From the NCBI RefSeq assembly GCF_018598185.1, contig NZ_JAHESC010000060.1, positions 1-35,811 on the forward strand: DNA of 35,811 nt, given 5' to 3'. This DNA comes from Dawidia soli (GTDB lineage Bacteria > Bacteroidota > Bacteroidia > Cytophagales > Cyclobacteriaceae). Below are positions 1 to 8,357 of this stretch, one piece after another; position 1 is the stretch's first letter; each line of letters begins with the position of its first letter. A program made the position numbers and the translations under genes. The notes under the pieces are model-generated. The model had not been told where the DNA came from. It ran no database searches and was given only the letters and a program-made list of their open reading frames with translations.

Positions 1-107
1 GGCCGGGCCCGGCGGCCCTCCGGCGCTGGGGAGACGCGCCTCGGCAAACGCTGGGGGATAACCGGGGCGCCAGTTGTCAGGCGCCGGTCGCCGTGGCTCA
101 GCGTATG
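1..107. repeat. GC-rich intergenic stretch with GGCGCC inverted repeat
   Basis: This stretch lies downstream of rsgA and holds no gene that I can see. It is very GC-rich. Positions 66-71 and 80-85 are both GGCGCC, separated by eight bases, and can fold into a hairpin. The tag GCGCCAG at 67-73 is the same one that follows stem-loops near 4748, 21130, 21243 and 35685, so this may be a degenerate member of the same dispersed family. It continues off the left edge of the window. Confidence 0.4.
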
Positions 108-1037
108 TTATTTTCGGTTGTCTTCGCCGAGGAGCATGCTGAGGTAATTCTGGTAGCGGGTGGGGGCGATGGTGCCTGTTTGTACCGCGTCTATTACGGC
201 GCACTTCGGCTCGTTTACATGGATGCAGCGCGCGCCGAACTTACAGTCTAAGCGGCGGTCGCGCATTTCGGGGAAATAGTCTGAAAGTTCCTGTTGTTGA
301 ATGTCGACAAGGCCCCATTCTTTCACGCCGGGGGTGTCGATCACAAAGGTGCGGTCGTCGAGCTGGAACATTTCGGCAAATGTCGTCGTATGCGTGCCTT
401 TCTCTGAAAATGATGATATATCGCCTACGGTCTGTTCGATGTGTGGTGCCAGCTTGTTCAGCAACGTAGATTTACCTACCCCCGAGTGGCCGGCGATCAG
501 GGTGACCTTGTCCTGCAGTACCTGCCGTACAGGATCGGCCGATTCTTCGCGTGCGGACAATGAGAAGCATGTTACGCCCAGCGAGGTGTATAATGTCACC
601 AGGTGCTGTATCAGCTCGAGGTCTTCCGGTTGGAGCAGGTCTTTCTTGTTAAAGACTATTACCTGCGGTATGCGAAACGCCTCGGCGCTGACCAGGAAGC
701 GGTCGATAAACCCCAGGGATGTGCGCGGCATGGCCAGCGTTACCACCAGCAACGCCTGGTCTACGTTGGCCGCCAGCACGTGGGAGTGGCCTGTCTTCTT
801 AACCGATTGTCGCAGGATGTGGTTGGTACGCGGTAGTATTTCGGTGATGGAGCCGGTCTCGTGCTCGAGATCGAAGGCCACATGGTCGCCCACGGCGACG
901 GGGTTTGTTTCTTTGATGCCTTCCAGGCGGATCTTGCCCCGCACGCGGCACGTATAGTGCCGGCCGTTGGGTGCGAGCACGTCGTAGAACGAGCCGGTTG
1001 AGCGCATGACGGTGCCGTTGAGCCGCTGGGTGGTCAT
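108..1037 (-). CDS. rsgA: Ribosome small-subunit-dependent GTPase RsgA
   Basis: RsgA is a late 30S ribosome assembly GTPase acting in the cytoplasm. The 309-residue protein has the circularly permuted GTPase order that defines the YjeQ/RsgA family: an N-terminal OB-fold (about 1-70), then G4 NKKD at 130-133, the P-loop GHSGVGKS at 183-190, the G2 threonines near 214-219 and G3 DTPG at 234-237. A C-terminal zinc site is visible as C265, C271, H273 and C279. Length is normal for the family. The ATG at 1037 overlaps the TGA of the upstream kdtA gene in an ATGA arrangement, so the two genes are translationally coupled in one operon. Confidence 0.97.
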   Translation of the reverse strand: MTTQRLNGTVMRSTGSFYDVLAPNGRHYTCRVRGKIRLEGIKETNPVAVGDHVAFDLEHETGSITEILPRTNHILRQSVKKTGHSHVLAANVDQALLVVTLAMPRTSLGFIDRFLVSAEAFRIPQVIVFNKKDLLQPEDLELIQHLVTLYTSLGVTCFSLSAREESADPVRQVLQDKVTLIAGHSGVGKSTLLNKLAPHIEQTVGDISSFSEKGTHTTTFAEMFQLDDRTFVIDTPGVKEWGLVDIQQQELSDYFPEMRDRRLDCKFGARCIHVNEPKCAVIDAVQTGTIAPTRYQNYLSMLLGEDNRK

Positions 1038-2284
1038 GCGGGACGGATCTCGGAAGTGGTGACGACGTAATCGATGATCATGCGGGTAGCGCCGAGGTTC
1101 TCTTCGACGTATTGCCGCGTCACTTCGCAGGCCAGCAGGAAGTTCTCGGGGATGTTGAGCATTTCGTACTTGGCCTTGAAGTCGGGGTAATCGGACACTT
1201 CAAACGCGCCGCCGCGGTTGATGAGGTCTACCGCCTCCTGGAATTTTTCATAGTTACGGTTGCCGAAGAAGATCGGCACGCCATAACAAGCCGCTTCGAG
1301 GATGTTGTGGAGGCCTTTGCCAAAGGCGCCGCCTACATAGGCGAACTCCCCATAGCGATACAAGCGTGATAGCATGCCGACGTTGTCGATGATCAATACC
1401 CGCGCTTCTTCCAGGTCGGGCGTCTGGGCGGCCTGTGAATACCGTACCGAACGCACTTGCAACGCGCGCTCCAGGTTCACCAGCGACGCCTCATGGATCT
1501 CGTGCGGTGCGATGATAAACTTGAGCCGGTCTTCATTGATGAAGGGGATGAGCACGTCGAGGTCTTCGGTCCATGAACTGCCTACGACCAATACCTTTTG
1601 ATCGGCCTTGAATCTTTTGGCGGTGGCGATCTCTTCGGCTTGTTGCACGACCTGGTATACACGGTCGAACCGGGTATCGCCGGCGCGCTTTACCGGGTCG
1701 ATGCCGATGCTGTGAAGCAGCCGTACCGATTCGTCGTTTTGCACAAAAAAGACGGAGAAGTATTTCAGGATGTTCCGGTAAAAGCCCCCGTAGGATTGAA
1801 AGAACAATTGATCCTGGCGGAAGATGGCCGACACCGATAATAACGGGATATTATTTTTGTGCAGCGTGCGTGCAAAATGGTGCCAGAATTCATATTTGAC
1901 AAAGATGGCCAGGTCAGGTTTAACCAGCGATACGAAACGACGTGCATTCGCGGCGGTGTCCAGGGGCATATAACATACATAGTCAGCTTTGTCGTAATGC
2001 TTGCGTACCTCATAGCCCGAGGGTGAGAAAAATGTCAGCAGTATGCGTACATCGGGGAAACGTTCTTTCAGCGCTTCCATGAGGGGGCGTCCCTGCTCGA
2101 ACTCACCGAGCGAGGCGCAGTGTACCCACACCAGGAATCCCTGCCGGCGCTCAAAGCGTATTGCCAGTTCGTGAAAGATCCGTTTCCGCCCTTTGGCAAA
2201 GGCCTTGGCTTTGGGGTGAAAAAGCGCCGCAACGCGTGCCCCTACGCCCAGCAGGAAAATCGCCAGATTATACAGTACAATCAT
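1034..2284 (-). CDS. waaA: 3-deoxy-D-manno-octulosonic acid transferase (KdtA/WaaA)
   Basis: This enzyme transfers Kdo from CMP-Kdo onto lipid A precursors at the inner face of the cytoplasmic membrane, an essential step of LPS core synthesis. A hydrophobic N-terminal anchor is followed by the family motif ASLGEFEQGRP near residue 57 (its first glutamate corresponds to the catalytic acid known in the family), a GDTRFDR motif in the middle, and GGAFGKGLHNILEA plus GVPIFFG in the C-terminal GT-B domain. I chose the ATG at 2284 (416 aa) over an in-frame GTG six bases upstream, because MIVLYN matches how the family usually begins. A perfect TAnnTTTG -7 element (TAATTTTG, 2299-2292) lies just upstream without a clear -33, which would give an almost leaderless transcript. 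The stop overlaps the rsgA start. Confidence 0.95.
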   Translation of the reverse strand: MIVLYNLAIFLLGVGARVAALFHPKAKAFAKGRKRIFHELAIRFERRQGFLVWVHCASLGEFEQGRPLMEALKERFPDVRILLTFFSPSGYEVRKHYDKADYVCYMPLDTAANARRFVSLVKPDLAIFVKYEFWHHFARTLHKNNIPLLSVSAIFRQDQLFFQSYGGFYRNILKYFSVFFVQNDESVRLLHSIGIDPVKRAGDTRFDRVYQVVQQAEEIATAKRFKADQKVLVVGSSWTEDLDVLIPFINEDRLKFIIAPHEIHEASLVNLERALQVRSVRYSQAAQTPDLEEARVLIIDNVGMLSRLYRYGEFAYVGGAFGKGLHNILEAACYGVPIFFGNRNYEKFQEAVDLINRGGAFEVSDYPDFKAKYEMLNIPENFLLACEVTRQYVEENLGATRMIIDYVVTTSEIRPA

Positions 2285-2471
2285 GTCCACGCAAAATTAA
2301 CACGAAGCCTGATTCTGTACGTGTTGTTGTGTACGATTTGTGTTAAAACCTTACATGTAGCACGATCTTCTTCATTTTTTTACATGCTGGTTTTCAGGGA
2401 GTTTACCTAATGGGGTAATTTCGAATGAATGTGCACTGTTCAAACTCCTAATTAAAAACACCTTAACCATC

Positions 2472-3491
2472 ATGAAATTTTTACGATTGGCGGCATTGGC
2501 GGGTGTGTTGGCGTTCACCGCGACAACCACTACGTATGCCCAGGACGACATTGACAAACTGATCCGCGAAAACGCGGAAGACGGCGAGAAGCTTGTCGGC
2601 GGCTACATTGCCCCGTTTATGAAGAGCTTTGCGTTGGGCCTGAACTCGGGCTGGTACAACACGGCCAAGCCTCACAAGCTGATCGGCATCGACCTGACGA
2701 TCACGGTGAGCGCCATGCGCATTCCTGATAAGGAAATGTTCTATAGCGTGTCGGGCCTGAACAACATAGAATTGCAAGAAGGCGTAACGGGTCACCCCAA
2801 CGAGGCGCCTACCCTTATCGGTCCCGGCGAGTCGCCCATATACCGTGTCAAGGGCAGCGGTGAGACCTTCGAAGGTCCTGAAGGCCTTGACCTGAAAGAA
2901 GAGATCGGCAAGAACTGGGTACCCACCCCGATGGTGCACCTGGGGATCGGCCTTCCGAAGAATACAGACCTGAAGCTTCGCTTTATGCCCGAGATCGACC
3001 TGGGCGACGACGGTAGCGCCAACATGTTCGGTATCGGCGTGATGCACGACATCAAACAATGGCTGCCGGGCTTTAAAGTTATTCCGTTCGACCTGTCGGC
3101 ATTTGTAGGTTATACGCACCTGAAGCTGCAGTATGCTTATACACCGGATGAGATCCAGACGGAAAATCCGATGGCCGAAATGGTGATGAACGCTACGACT
3201 ATCCAGGGCGTGATCTCCAAGAAGTTTTCGGTGGTGACACTGTACGGTGGTCTGGGTTACAACATCGTAAAGTCCAACATCGGCATCAAAGGCAAGTGGG
3301 ACCTGAACGACAACGGTACCTACGAACCGAACCTGCGCGAGATCAACCCGATCAACATCGACTTCAAAACTTCCGGCCCCCGTGCCACAGCCGGTTTCCG
3401 CCTGAAGCTGGCCGTTATCACCCTGCATGCTGACTACACGGTGCAGAAGTACAATGCCCTTACGGTAGGGTTTGGTATCAACGTGCGGTAA
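2472..3491 (+). CDS. Secreted/outer-membrane DUF6588-like protein
   Basis: The protein has 339 residues. A cleavable signal peptide of about 23 residues ends at TYAQ. The mature part is rich in alternating beta segments (for example LKLRFMPEIDLG and TAGFRLKLAVITLHADY), which suggests an outer-membrane beta-barrel or a periplasmic beta protein. The early motif GYIAPFMKSFALGLNSGWYN resembles a Bacteroidota-specific family that I recall as DUF6588; no function is known to me. The last residue is arginine rather than the terminal aromatic typical of porins. It is a single gene transcribed alone, with a strong terminator 20 bases after its stop. Family assignment is moderate; envelope location is more secure. 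Confidence 0.75.
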   Translation: MKFLRLAALAGVLAFTATTTTYAQDDIDKLIRENAEDGEKLVGGYIAPFMKSFALGLNSGWYNTAKPHKLIGIDLTITVSAMRIPDKEMFYSVSGLNNIELQEGVTGHPNEAPTLIGPGESPIYRVKGSGETFEGPEGLDLKEEIGKNWVPTPMVHLGIGLPKNTDLKLRFMPEIDLGDDGSANMFGIGVMHDIKQWLPGFKVIPFDLSAFVGYTHLKLQYAYTPDEIQTENPMAEMVMNATTIQGVISKKFSVVTLYGGLGYNIVKSNIGIKGKWDLNDNGTYEPNLREINPINIDFKTSGPRATAGFRLKLAVITLHADYTVQKYNALTVGFGINVR

Positions 3492-3511
3492 TCGTTACCG
3501 ACACCGTTTTG

Positions 3512-3550
3512 GAAAGGCAATGTCGATTCGGGCATTGCCTTTCTATTTTT
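3512..3550 (+). terminator. Rho-independent terminator after the DUF6588-like gene
   Basis: An 11-bp perfect stem, GAAAGGCAATG (3512-3522) with CATTGCCTTTC (3533-3543), encloses a ten-base loop and is followed by TATTTTT at 3544-3550. It sits 20 bases past the stop of the preceding gene and upstream of the next gene's ATG. This also argues against extending the next gene upstream to position 3509. Confidence 0.9.
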
Positions 3551-3598
3551 ACACCGGTCCCGGGTACAATAAACCTTCGCTGCGAGCGACTTAGGGGT

Positions 3599-4708
3599 AT
3601 GAAACTTTTTCGGAAGATTATGATGATCGCGTTCTTTATTGTGGTGGCCCTGGCGGTTGCTGTATTTCTTTTTATGCAACAACCGTCGTTTGGCAAGCTG
3701 CCGTCGGGGGAGCGGCTGGCCCGGATCGAGCGCTCGCCGCACTACAAGAACGGGCATTTTGAAAACATACTGCCCACCGCCATGATGGCCGACGATGTTT
3801 CGTATCCGGACATGCTCCGGAAGTTTTTCTTCGCGACCGACCCGTTGCGCGAGCCTGACCACGTGCTGCCCGCCGTCAAGACCGACCTGCGCGCCCTCGG
3901 TGGCCGGGAGCCGGTGATCGTTTGGTTCGGACACTCGTCATACTTCCTGCGCATCGACGGCAAGAATATCCTGGTCGACCCGGTCTTCAGCAAACGCGCA
4001 TCGCCGGTGCAGTACGCAGGTTCCGAACAATTTGCTGGCACCGGGATCTATAGCGCCGACGACTTTCCCGACATCGACCTGCTGATCATCACACACGATC
4101 ACTATGATCACCTCGACTACAGCACGATCAAAAAGATACACACCCGCACCCACGCCATCTACACCTCGCTGGGCGTAGGCAGCCACCTGGCATATTGGGG
4201 CGTGCCCGAAAGCAAGATCCATGAGCTCGACTGGTGGGAACAGGCAAATGCCCTGCCGGGGATTGAATTGACGGCCACGCCTGCGCGCCACTTCTCCGGT
4301 AGAGGCTTTGTACGGAACAAGACGCTGTGGTCGTCGTTTGTGTTGAAGACGGCCACGCATAAGATCTTTGTGGGCGGCGACTCGGGGTATGATCCTTCGT
4401 TTAAGAACATCGGCGATACGTTCGGACCGTTCGACCTGGCGTTGCTGGAGTCGGGGCAGTATGATAAGCAGTGGCCGTTTATACACATGATGCCGGAGGA
4501 GACGGTGCAGGCGGCAAAGGACCTGCAGACGAAGGTATTGATGCCGGTACATTGGGCCAAGTTCAGACTGGCGCTGCATCCGTGGAACGAGCCTATTCAG
4601 CGTGTGACGAAGAAGGCTGCTGAGGAGGGAATGGCGATTGCTACGCCGAAGGTCGGGGAGGTGATTGTTGTGGGTGGCGGATATCCCACAGATACGTGGT
4701 GGGAGTAG
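3599..4708 (+). CDS. Membrane-anchored MBL-fold metallohydrolase, NAPE-PLD/RomA-like
   Basis: A 369-residue protein with one N-terminal transmembrane segment (about residues 7-26) and a metallo-beta-lactamase fold. The metal-binding signature THDHYDHLD is at 165-173 (H166, H168, D170, H171). Further family ligands appear as the histidine of PARHFSGRG, the aspartate of GGDSGY and the histidine of PVHWAKF. The start of the fold, WFGHSSYFLRIDGKNILVDP, is typical of the N-acyl-phosphatidylethanolamine phospholipase D-like/RomA group, so a phosphodiesterase activity on a lipid or related substrate is plausible but unproven here. I use the ATG at 3599; a longer in-frame start would run through the upstream terminator. 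The catalytic domain should face either cytoplasm or periplasm; orientation cannot be decided from sequence alone. Confidence 0.9.
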   Translation: MKLFRKIMMIAFFIVVALAVAVFLFMQQPSFGKLPSGERLARIERSPHYKNGHFENILPTAMMADDVSYPDMLRKFFFATDPLREPDHVLPAVKTDLRALGGREPVIVWFGHSSYFLRIDGKNILVDPVFSKRASPVQYAGSEQFAGTGIYSADDFPDIDLLIITHDHYDHLDYSTIKKIHTRTHAIYTSLGVGSHLAYWGVPESKIHELDWWEQANALPGIELTATPARHFSGRGFVRNKTLWSSFVLKTATHKIFVGGDSGYDPSFKNIGDTFGPFDLALLESGQYDKQWPFIHMMPEETVQAAKDLQTKVLMPVHWAKFRLALHPWNEPIQRVTKKAAEEGMAIATPKVGEVIVVGGGYPTDTWWE

Positions 4709-4719
4709 TTGTAGGTAAA

Positions 4720-4755
4720 GGCGGTCGGGAGACCGCCACTATACGCGGCGCCAGA
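4720..4755 (+). repeat. Dispersed stem-loop repeat, copy 1
   Basis: A perfect 7-bp hairpin, GGCGGTC (4720-4726), loop GGGA, GACCGCC (4731-4737), is followed ten bases later by the tag GCGCCAGA (4748-4755). The identical 18-base stem-loop recurs at 35619-35636, and a version with a longer loop lies at 21047-21070. Confidence 0.75.
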
Positions 4756-4871
4756 AACTGCGGTGTGGAGTATCTTTCTCAAAAACAGTAAACGTTTCTT
4801 TTTGTGGTACAGCATTGCCGGTAGTGGAGTGGGCTTGATCTTTTACGTGGGAGAGATAACACTTTTTGCCC

Positions 4872-5699
4872 ATGGAACATCTTTTCACTGCTGAGGGGCT
4901 TGTCAGCCTTGTGACGCTTACATTCCTGGAAATCGTACTGGGGATCGACAACGTCGTCTTCATCTCCATTCTCACGGGTAAGCTGCCGATCGAGCAACAG
5001 GGGAGGGCCCGCTTGATCGGTATAGGGCTTGCTTTGATCGCGCGCATCGCGCTGCTGTTGGGGGTGAGCTGGTTGATCGGCTTACAGAAGCCGGTGCTGA
5101 CGCTCGGCGCGTTTGCGCTAAGCTATCGCGACCTGATCCTGTTCGCCGGTGGATTGTTTCTGATCGGCAAGAGCGTTTCCGAAATTCACGGCAAGCTGGA
5201 GGGAACGGCGACGTCGTCTGCTAAGAATAAGGTGATCACGTTCCGCAGCGCCGTTGTACAGATCATTCTCATCGACCTCATCTTTTCACTGGACTCGATC
5301 CTGACCGCCATCGGTTTGGTGGAGAATGTGCTGATCATCATCATTGCCGTGGTGATCTCACTCGGTATCATGCTTTTCTTCTCCCGCATCATCAGCGACT
5401 TTATCAACAAGCATCCGACCATGAAGCTGCTGGCGCTGGCCTTCCTGATCATGATCGGTACGTTGCTGGTAGTAGAAGGACTGCACGTACATGTGCCGCG
5501 TGGGTATATATACTTTGCCATGGCTTTCGCGCTGGGGATCGAGTTTCTGAATATGAAGATCCGGAAGAAGACCACGCCGGCGCCTGTGTCGCTGCGCGAA
5601 GAGGTGACGCTTCCTAAGGTGACGGCGCAGAATACGATCCGCAAGGGATGGAGCGAGAAGTTTGCGCAGGAGGATGTGGAGGCGGATGACACTGTTTAA
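4872..5699 (+). CDS. TerC family integral membrane protein (putative metal exporter)
   Basis: The 275-residue protein is mostly hydrophobic with about seven predicted transmembrane helices. It carries the TerC family hallmarks: an acidic pair in helix 1 (E20 and D26 within LEIVLGIDNVVF) and a second acidic motif IDLIFSLDS with D135 and D141, both inside the membrane. TerC/Alx relatives export manganese or help load metals into secreted proteins; that is family knowledge, not shown here. The C-terminal tail (about 235-275) is polar and cytoplasmic. An in-frame TTG two codons upstream exists, but the ATG at 4872 gives the expected MEHLFT start. It converges on the TonB-dependent receptor gene. 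Confidence 0.93.
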   Translation: MEHLFTAEGLVSLVTLTFLEIVLGIDNVVFISILTGKLPIEQQGRARLIGIGLALIARIALLLGVSWLIGLQKPVLTLGAFALSYRDLILFAGGLFLIGKSVSEIHGKLEGTATSSAKNKVITFRSAVVQIILIDLIFSLDSILTAIGLVENVLIIIIAVVISLGIMLFFSRIISDFINKHPTMKLLALAFLIMIGTLLVVEGLHVHVPRGYIYFAMAFALGIEFLNMKIRKKTTPAPVSLREEVTLPKVTAQNTIRKGWSEKFAQEDVEADDTV

Positions 5700-5705
5700 A
5701 AAATA

Positions 5706-5770
5706 CCAGGGCCTTCGCCGCTAAACGAAGATGCCCTGGCCTATCAAACCCGGTCGCCATACAGGCGACC
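5706..5770. terminator. Paired hairpins between convergent genes
   Basis: Two hairpins fill the gap between the convergent terC-type and receptor genes. The first pairs CCAGGGC (5706-5712) and CTTCG with CGAAG and GCCCTGG (5733-5739) around an eight-base loop. The second is a perfect GGTCGCC (5752-5758), ATACA, GGCGACC (5764-5770). Neither has a long T tract, so termination on both strands is an inference from position. Confidence 0.5.
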
Positions 5771-5805
5771 CCCCTCTCGCGATCCCTTCTTATCGTGTCC
5801 TGGTC

Positions 5806-8211
5806 TTAGAATGTATACCGTATGAACGGCACGGGGAAAAACGACTGTTGGTACTGCGTCACGATGGCGTTTGTGCGCGGGTTATAGCTTTGATCGAAAA
5901 TGTTTTTGTTGTTGGTCAGGTTTTGAAGGTCCAACGAGATCTCCAACGTGCTGCGTGTGTATTCCTTGCGGTAGGAAAGGCGCAGGTCCGTGCGAAAGTA
6001 GGGATCTTGTTGTTCGCTGTACGCTGCCTCGGGACGGTATATGGTGCGGCCCATTTGTTGTGATTTTTCGAAGTTGATCGGTATGAGATACTTGCCGCCG
6101 ATGGCCGTCAGCTTGAGGTTGAGCGAGAAGAAGTTCTTGTTCTTGCCCACGCGCCACTCTTTGCCTGCCAGTGCGTTTACGACGTAGCCGGTGTTGAAGG
6201 CGGTGTTGCGTTCTATGCCGTCACTGCCTTCATATTTGGAGTCGAACAACGATGTCGTGAACAGAAAATAATAGTTGCGATGGAAGAATCGCTCGATCGT
6301 AAGCTCCACACCGTAGTTGTGGCCCGTGCCGTTGTTGACAAGGCTGTCTTCTTCCTCTGCCGCGAAGCTCATGCCGGCATTGATTGCCGAATAGGAGCTC
6401 GCCTTGCGCTCGACCGGTACGTTGCGCAGGGATTGATAGTAGCCCTCCGCTTTAACACGGAGGTGCTCGGTTACATTCCAATCGTAGGTGAGCACCAGGT
6501 GTTGACTGGTGGTAAAGTCCAGGTCTTTGTTCGTGAGCATCACTTCGCCCGACGGTGTGCGGGTTTGTGTAACGCTGGTTGTGATGTTCTGCGCCTGGTT
6601 GTGCAGGCCATATCCCAGGCTGACGGTGTGGCGTGGGTTGATGATGTATTGTACGCTTGCGCGCGGCTCGACGGCGGCTTGCTCGTTGAGCGAGTAATAT
6701 TGGGCGTGTACGCCGAGGTTCATCGACAGGTTGGTGCCGAAACGGTGTTTCCAGTTGCTGTAGGCCTGGTACAGGGTGGCGTTGTCGCGGGCGTTCATGC
6801 GCACGGTGTCGCGGCCCAGGTTGGCGTATACGTTGCGCATGAACAAGTCGAACTGCTGGGCGTCGATGTAGAAGCCCGACACGATGCTGTTGCGGGCGTT
6901 GATCTTTGTGCGTGTCAGTACGTTGAAGGAATATTTTTGTGTATTCATATCGGCTTGCGCGCGCAGGTACCGTTGGCTGACTTCGTTCCCGGTATTTCGC
7001 ACGAGTGAGTCGGCGGTAAATTTTTCGTGTGTGGCGCTGGCGCCGGCGGTGAAGCGTATATAGGTGCGCTCGGTCAGGCTCTTTTCGTAGCTGACGCCGG
7101 CGATGCCGGTGCGGTAACGCGGATAGGAATCGGTGTTCTCACTGCCATACAGATCGGCGTCGCCGTCGAGGTCCGCTTCACTGCCGAGCAGGTCGATCTC
7201 GCTGACGCCACCGAGACCAAAGATGGACCACTTGCCGCCGTTGCGCGTGGGCAGGGTGACTTTAAAGTTCAGGTCCTGGTAGAGGGGCGTGCTGGAGCCG
7301 GTACCAAACTCGATACCCAATGATTGAAATACACCCAGCGTTGAATAGCGATAGTTCGCTATATAGGAAGCGCCATTCTTGCCGATCGGTCCTTCGGCGC
7401 CCACTTCAAAGCCGTTGAAACCGATCTGTCCCAGGAATTCGTGTTTTTCGTTGTTGCCATCGCGCAGGCGGAGATCGAATACACCGGCGGTGGCGTTGCC
7501 ATACTGGGCTGTAAAGGCGCCGGTCATAAAATCAGACTTGTCGAGGTTGTTGTTGTTCAGCATGCTGACCGGGCCACCGGTCGATACGAGTGCACCGAAA
7601 TGATTGGGGTTGGGAATGTTCAATCCTTCGAGCTGCCACAGCATGCCGGTCGGGGAATTGCCGCGGACGACAATATCGTTGCGCGAATCGTTGCCGCCGA
7701 CCACACCGGCAAAGTTGGCTGCCATGCGCGAGGGGTCGCCGATGGCACCGGCGTAACGTTTGGTATCATCGACGTTAAAGGACCTTGCGCTGACAATGGC
7801 CATGTCGTTGTTGGTGGCGGTCTTGTCTTCGCGCGATGTACCGGTGATGACGATCTCGTTTAACTGGCTTACGCTCTCGGTCAGTGCTGCGTTCAGGATC
7901 ACTTCCTTGCCGGCGGTGACGATGGTGTTGGGAATGGACTGCTCTTCATACCCGATATAGGTAATGCGTACCGTGTGGCGGCCCACCGGTACTTTGTCGA
8001 TGCGAAACTGGCCGTTGGCGTCCGTGACGGCGCCAAAGGATCGTTGATCGGTCGTGACTACGGTTACACTCACACCGATCAGCGGTGTGTTGCTCACACC
8101 GTCGGAGATCTTTCCACGAATCGTTTGGGTGGACTGTGCCGCCAGCGAAAATGTCAGGCCGGTGCACACGACGGTCAGCAGGATGAGAATTGATAGCTTG
8201 GTTGGTTTCAT
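5806..8211 (-). CDS. TonB-dependent outer-membrane receptor with CarboxypepD_reg domain
   Basis: This 801-residue protein has a signal peptide (about 1-25, ending AAQ), a carboxypeptidase regulatory-like beta-sandwich (about 30-115: IRGKISDGVSNTPLIGVSV through YIGYEEQ), a plug domain starting near LNEIVITG and containing the VRGNSPTGMLWQLEGLNIPNP stretch, and a long beta-barrel ending in the C-terminal phenylalanine of PFIRYTF. It should import a TonB-energised ligand across the outer membrane. No SusD-like partner or glycoside hydrolase is adjacent, so it is not an obvious polysaccharide locus; the substrate is unknown. Immediately upstream on the same strand is a LytTR-type regulator, and the intergenic region carries a 10-bp inverted repeat and direct repeats that may be its control sites. 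Confidence 0.93.
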   Translation of the reverse strand: MKPTKLSILILLTVVCTGLTFSLAAQSTQTIRGKISDGVSNTPLIGVSVTVVTTDQRSFGAVTDANGQFRIDKVPVGRHTVRITYIGYEEQSIPNTIVTAGKEVILNAALTESVSQLNEIVITGTSREDKTATNNDMAIVSARSFNVDDTKRYAGAIGDPSRMAANFAGVVGGNDSRNDIVVRGNSPTGMLWQLEGLNIPNPNHFGALVSTGGPVSMLNNNNLDKSDFMTGAFTAQYGNATAGVFDLRLRDGNNEKHEFLGQIGFNGFEVGAEGPIGKNGASYIANYRYSTLGVFQSLGIEFGTGSSTPLYQDLNFKVTLPTRNGGKWSIFGLGGVSEIDLLGSEADLDGDADLYGSENTDSYPRYRTGIAGVSYEKSLTERTYIRFTAGASATHEKFTADSLVRNTGNEVSQRYLRAQADMNTQKYSFNVLTRTKINARNSIVSGFYIDAQQFDLFMRNVYANLGRDTVRMNARDNATLYQAYSNWKHRFGTNLSMNLGVHAQYYSLNEQAAVEPRASVQYIINPRHTVSLGYGLHNQAQNITTSVTQTRTPSGEVMLTNKDLDFTTSQHLVLTYDWNVTEHLRVKAEGYYQSLRNVPVERKASSYSAINAGMSFAAEEEDSLVNNGTGHNYGVELTIERFFHRNYYFLFTTSLFDSKYEGSDGIERNTAFNTGYVVNALAGKEWRVGKNKNFFSLNLKLTAIGGKYLIPINFEKSQQMGRTIYRPEAAYSEQQDPYFRTDLRLSYRKEYTRSTLEISLDLQNLTNNKNIFDQSYNPRTNAIVTQYQQSFFPVPFIRYTF

Positions 8212-8232
8212 AGAAGCGCTTACGGGGGATTA

Positions 8233-8271
8233 GTTATCGTGCCTTCTTAGACGAAAATGATGCACGATAAC
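8233..8271. promoter_or_regulatory. 10-bp inverted repeat upstream of the TonB-dependent receptor
   Basis: GTTATCGTGC (8233-8242) and GCACGATAAC (8262-8271) are perfect inverted repeats 19 bases apart, ending 21 bases before the receptor's ATG on the minus strand. It is either an operator for a dimeric regulator (arm centres are 29 bp apart, near three helical turns) or a leader hairpin that could mask translation. No T tract follows on either strand, so it is not a typical terminator of the upstream gene. Confidence 0.5.
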
Positions 8272-8290
8272 GTATGCCGCAGCGCCGGTA

Positions 8291-8342
8291 TGGCGTGAAT
8301 GGAGTGGATTACGTCGCCAGTAACAACGTGTGGGGTGAATGG
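8291..8342. promoter_or_regulatory. Pair of TGRGGTGAATGG-like direct repeats, possible LytTR sites
   Basis: TGGCGTGAATGG (8291-8302) and TGGGGTGAATGG (8331-8342) are 12-base direct repeats exactly 40 bp apart in the gap between the LytTR gene and the receptor gene. The complement, CCATTCACCCCA, resembles known LytTR-domain sites such as the AlgR type. Similar copies lie upstream of the LytTR gene itself. Confidence 0.45.
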
Positions 8343-8357
8343 TAAGCCGTTCTGGTA

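Noticed and set aside
2481-3428. A 315-codon open frame on the minus strand
   Set aside because: It mirrors the signal-peptide-bearing DUF6588-like gene, which has its own terminator on the plus strand.
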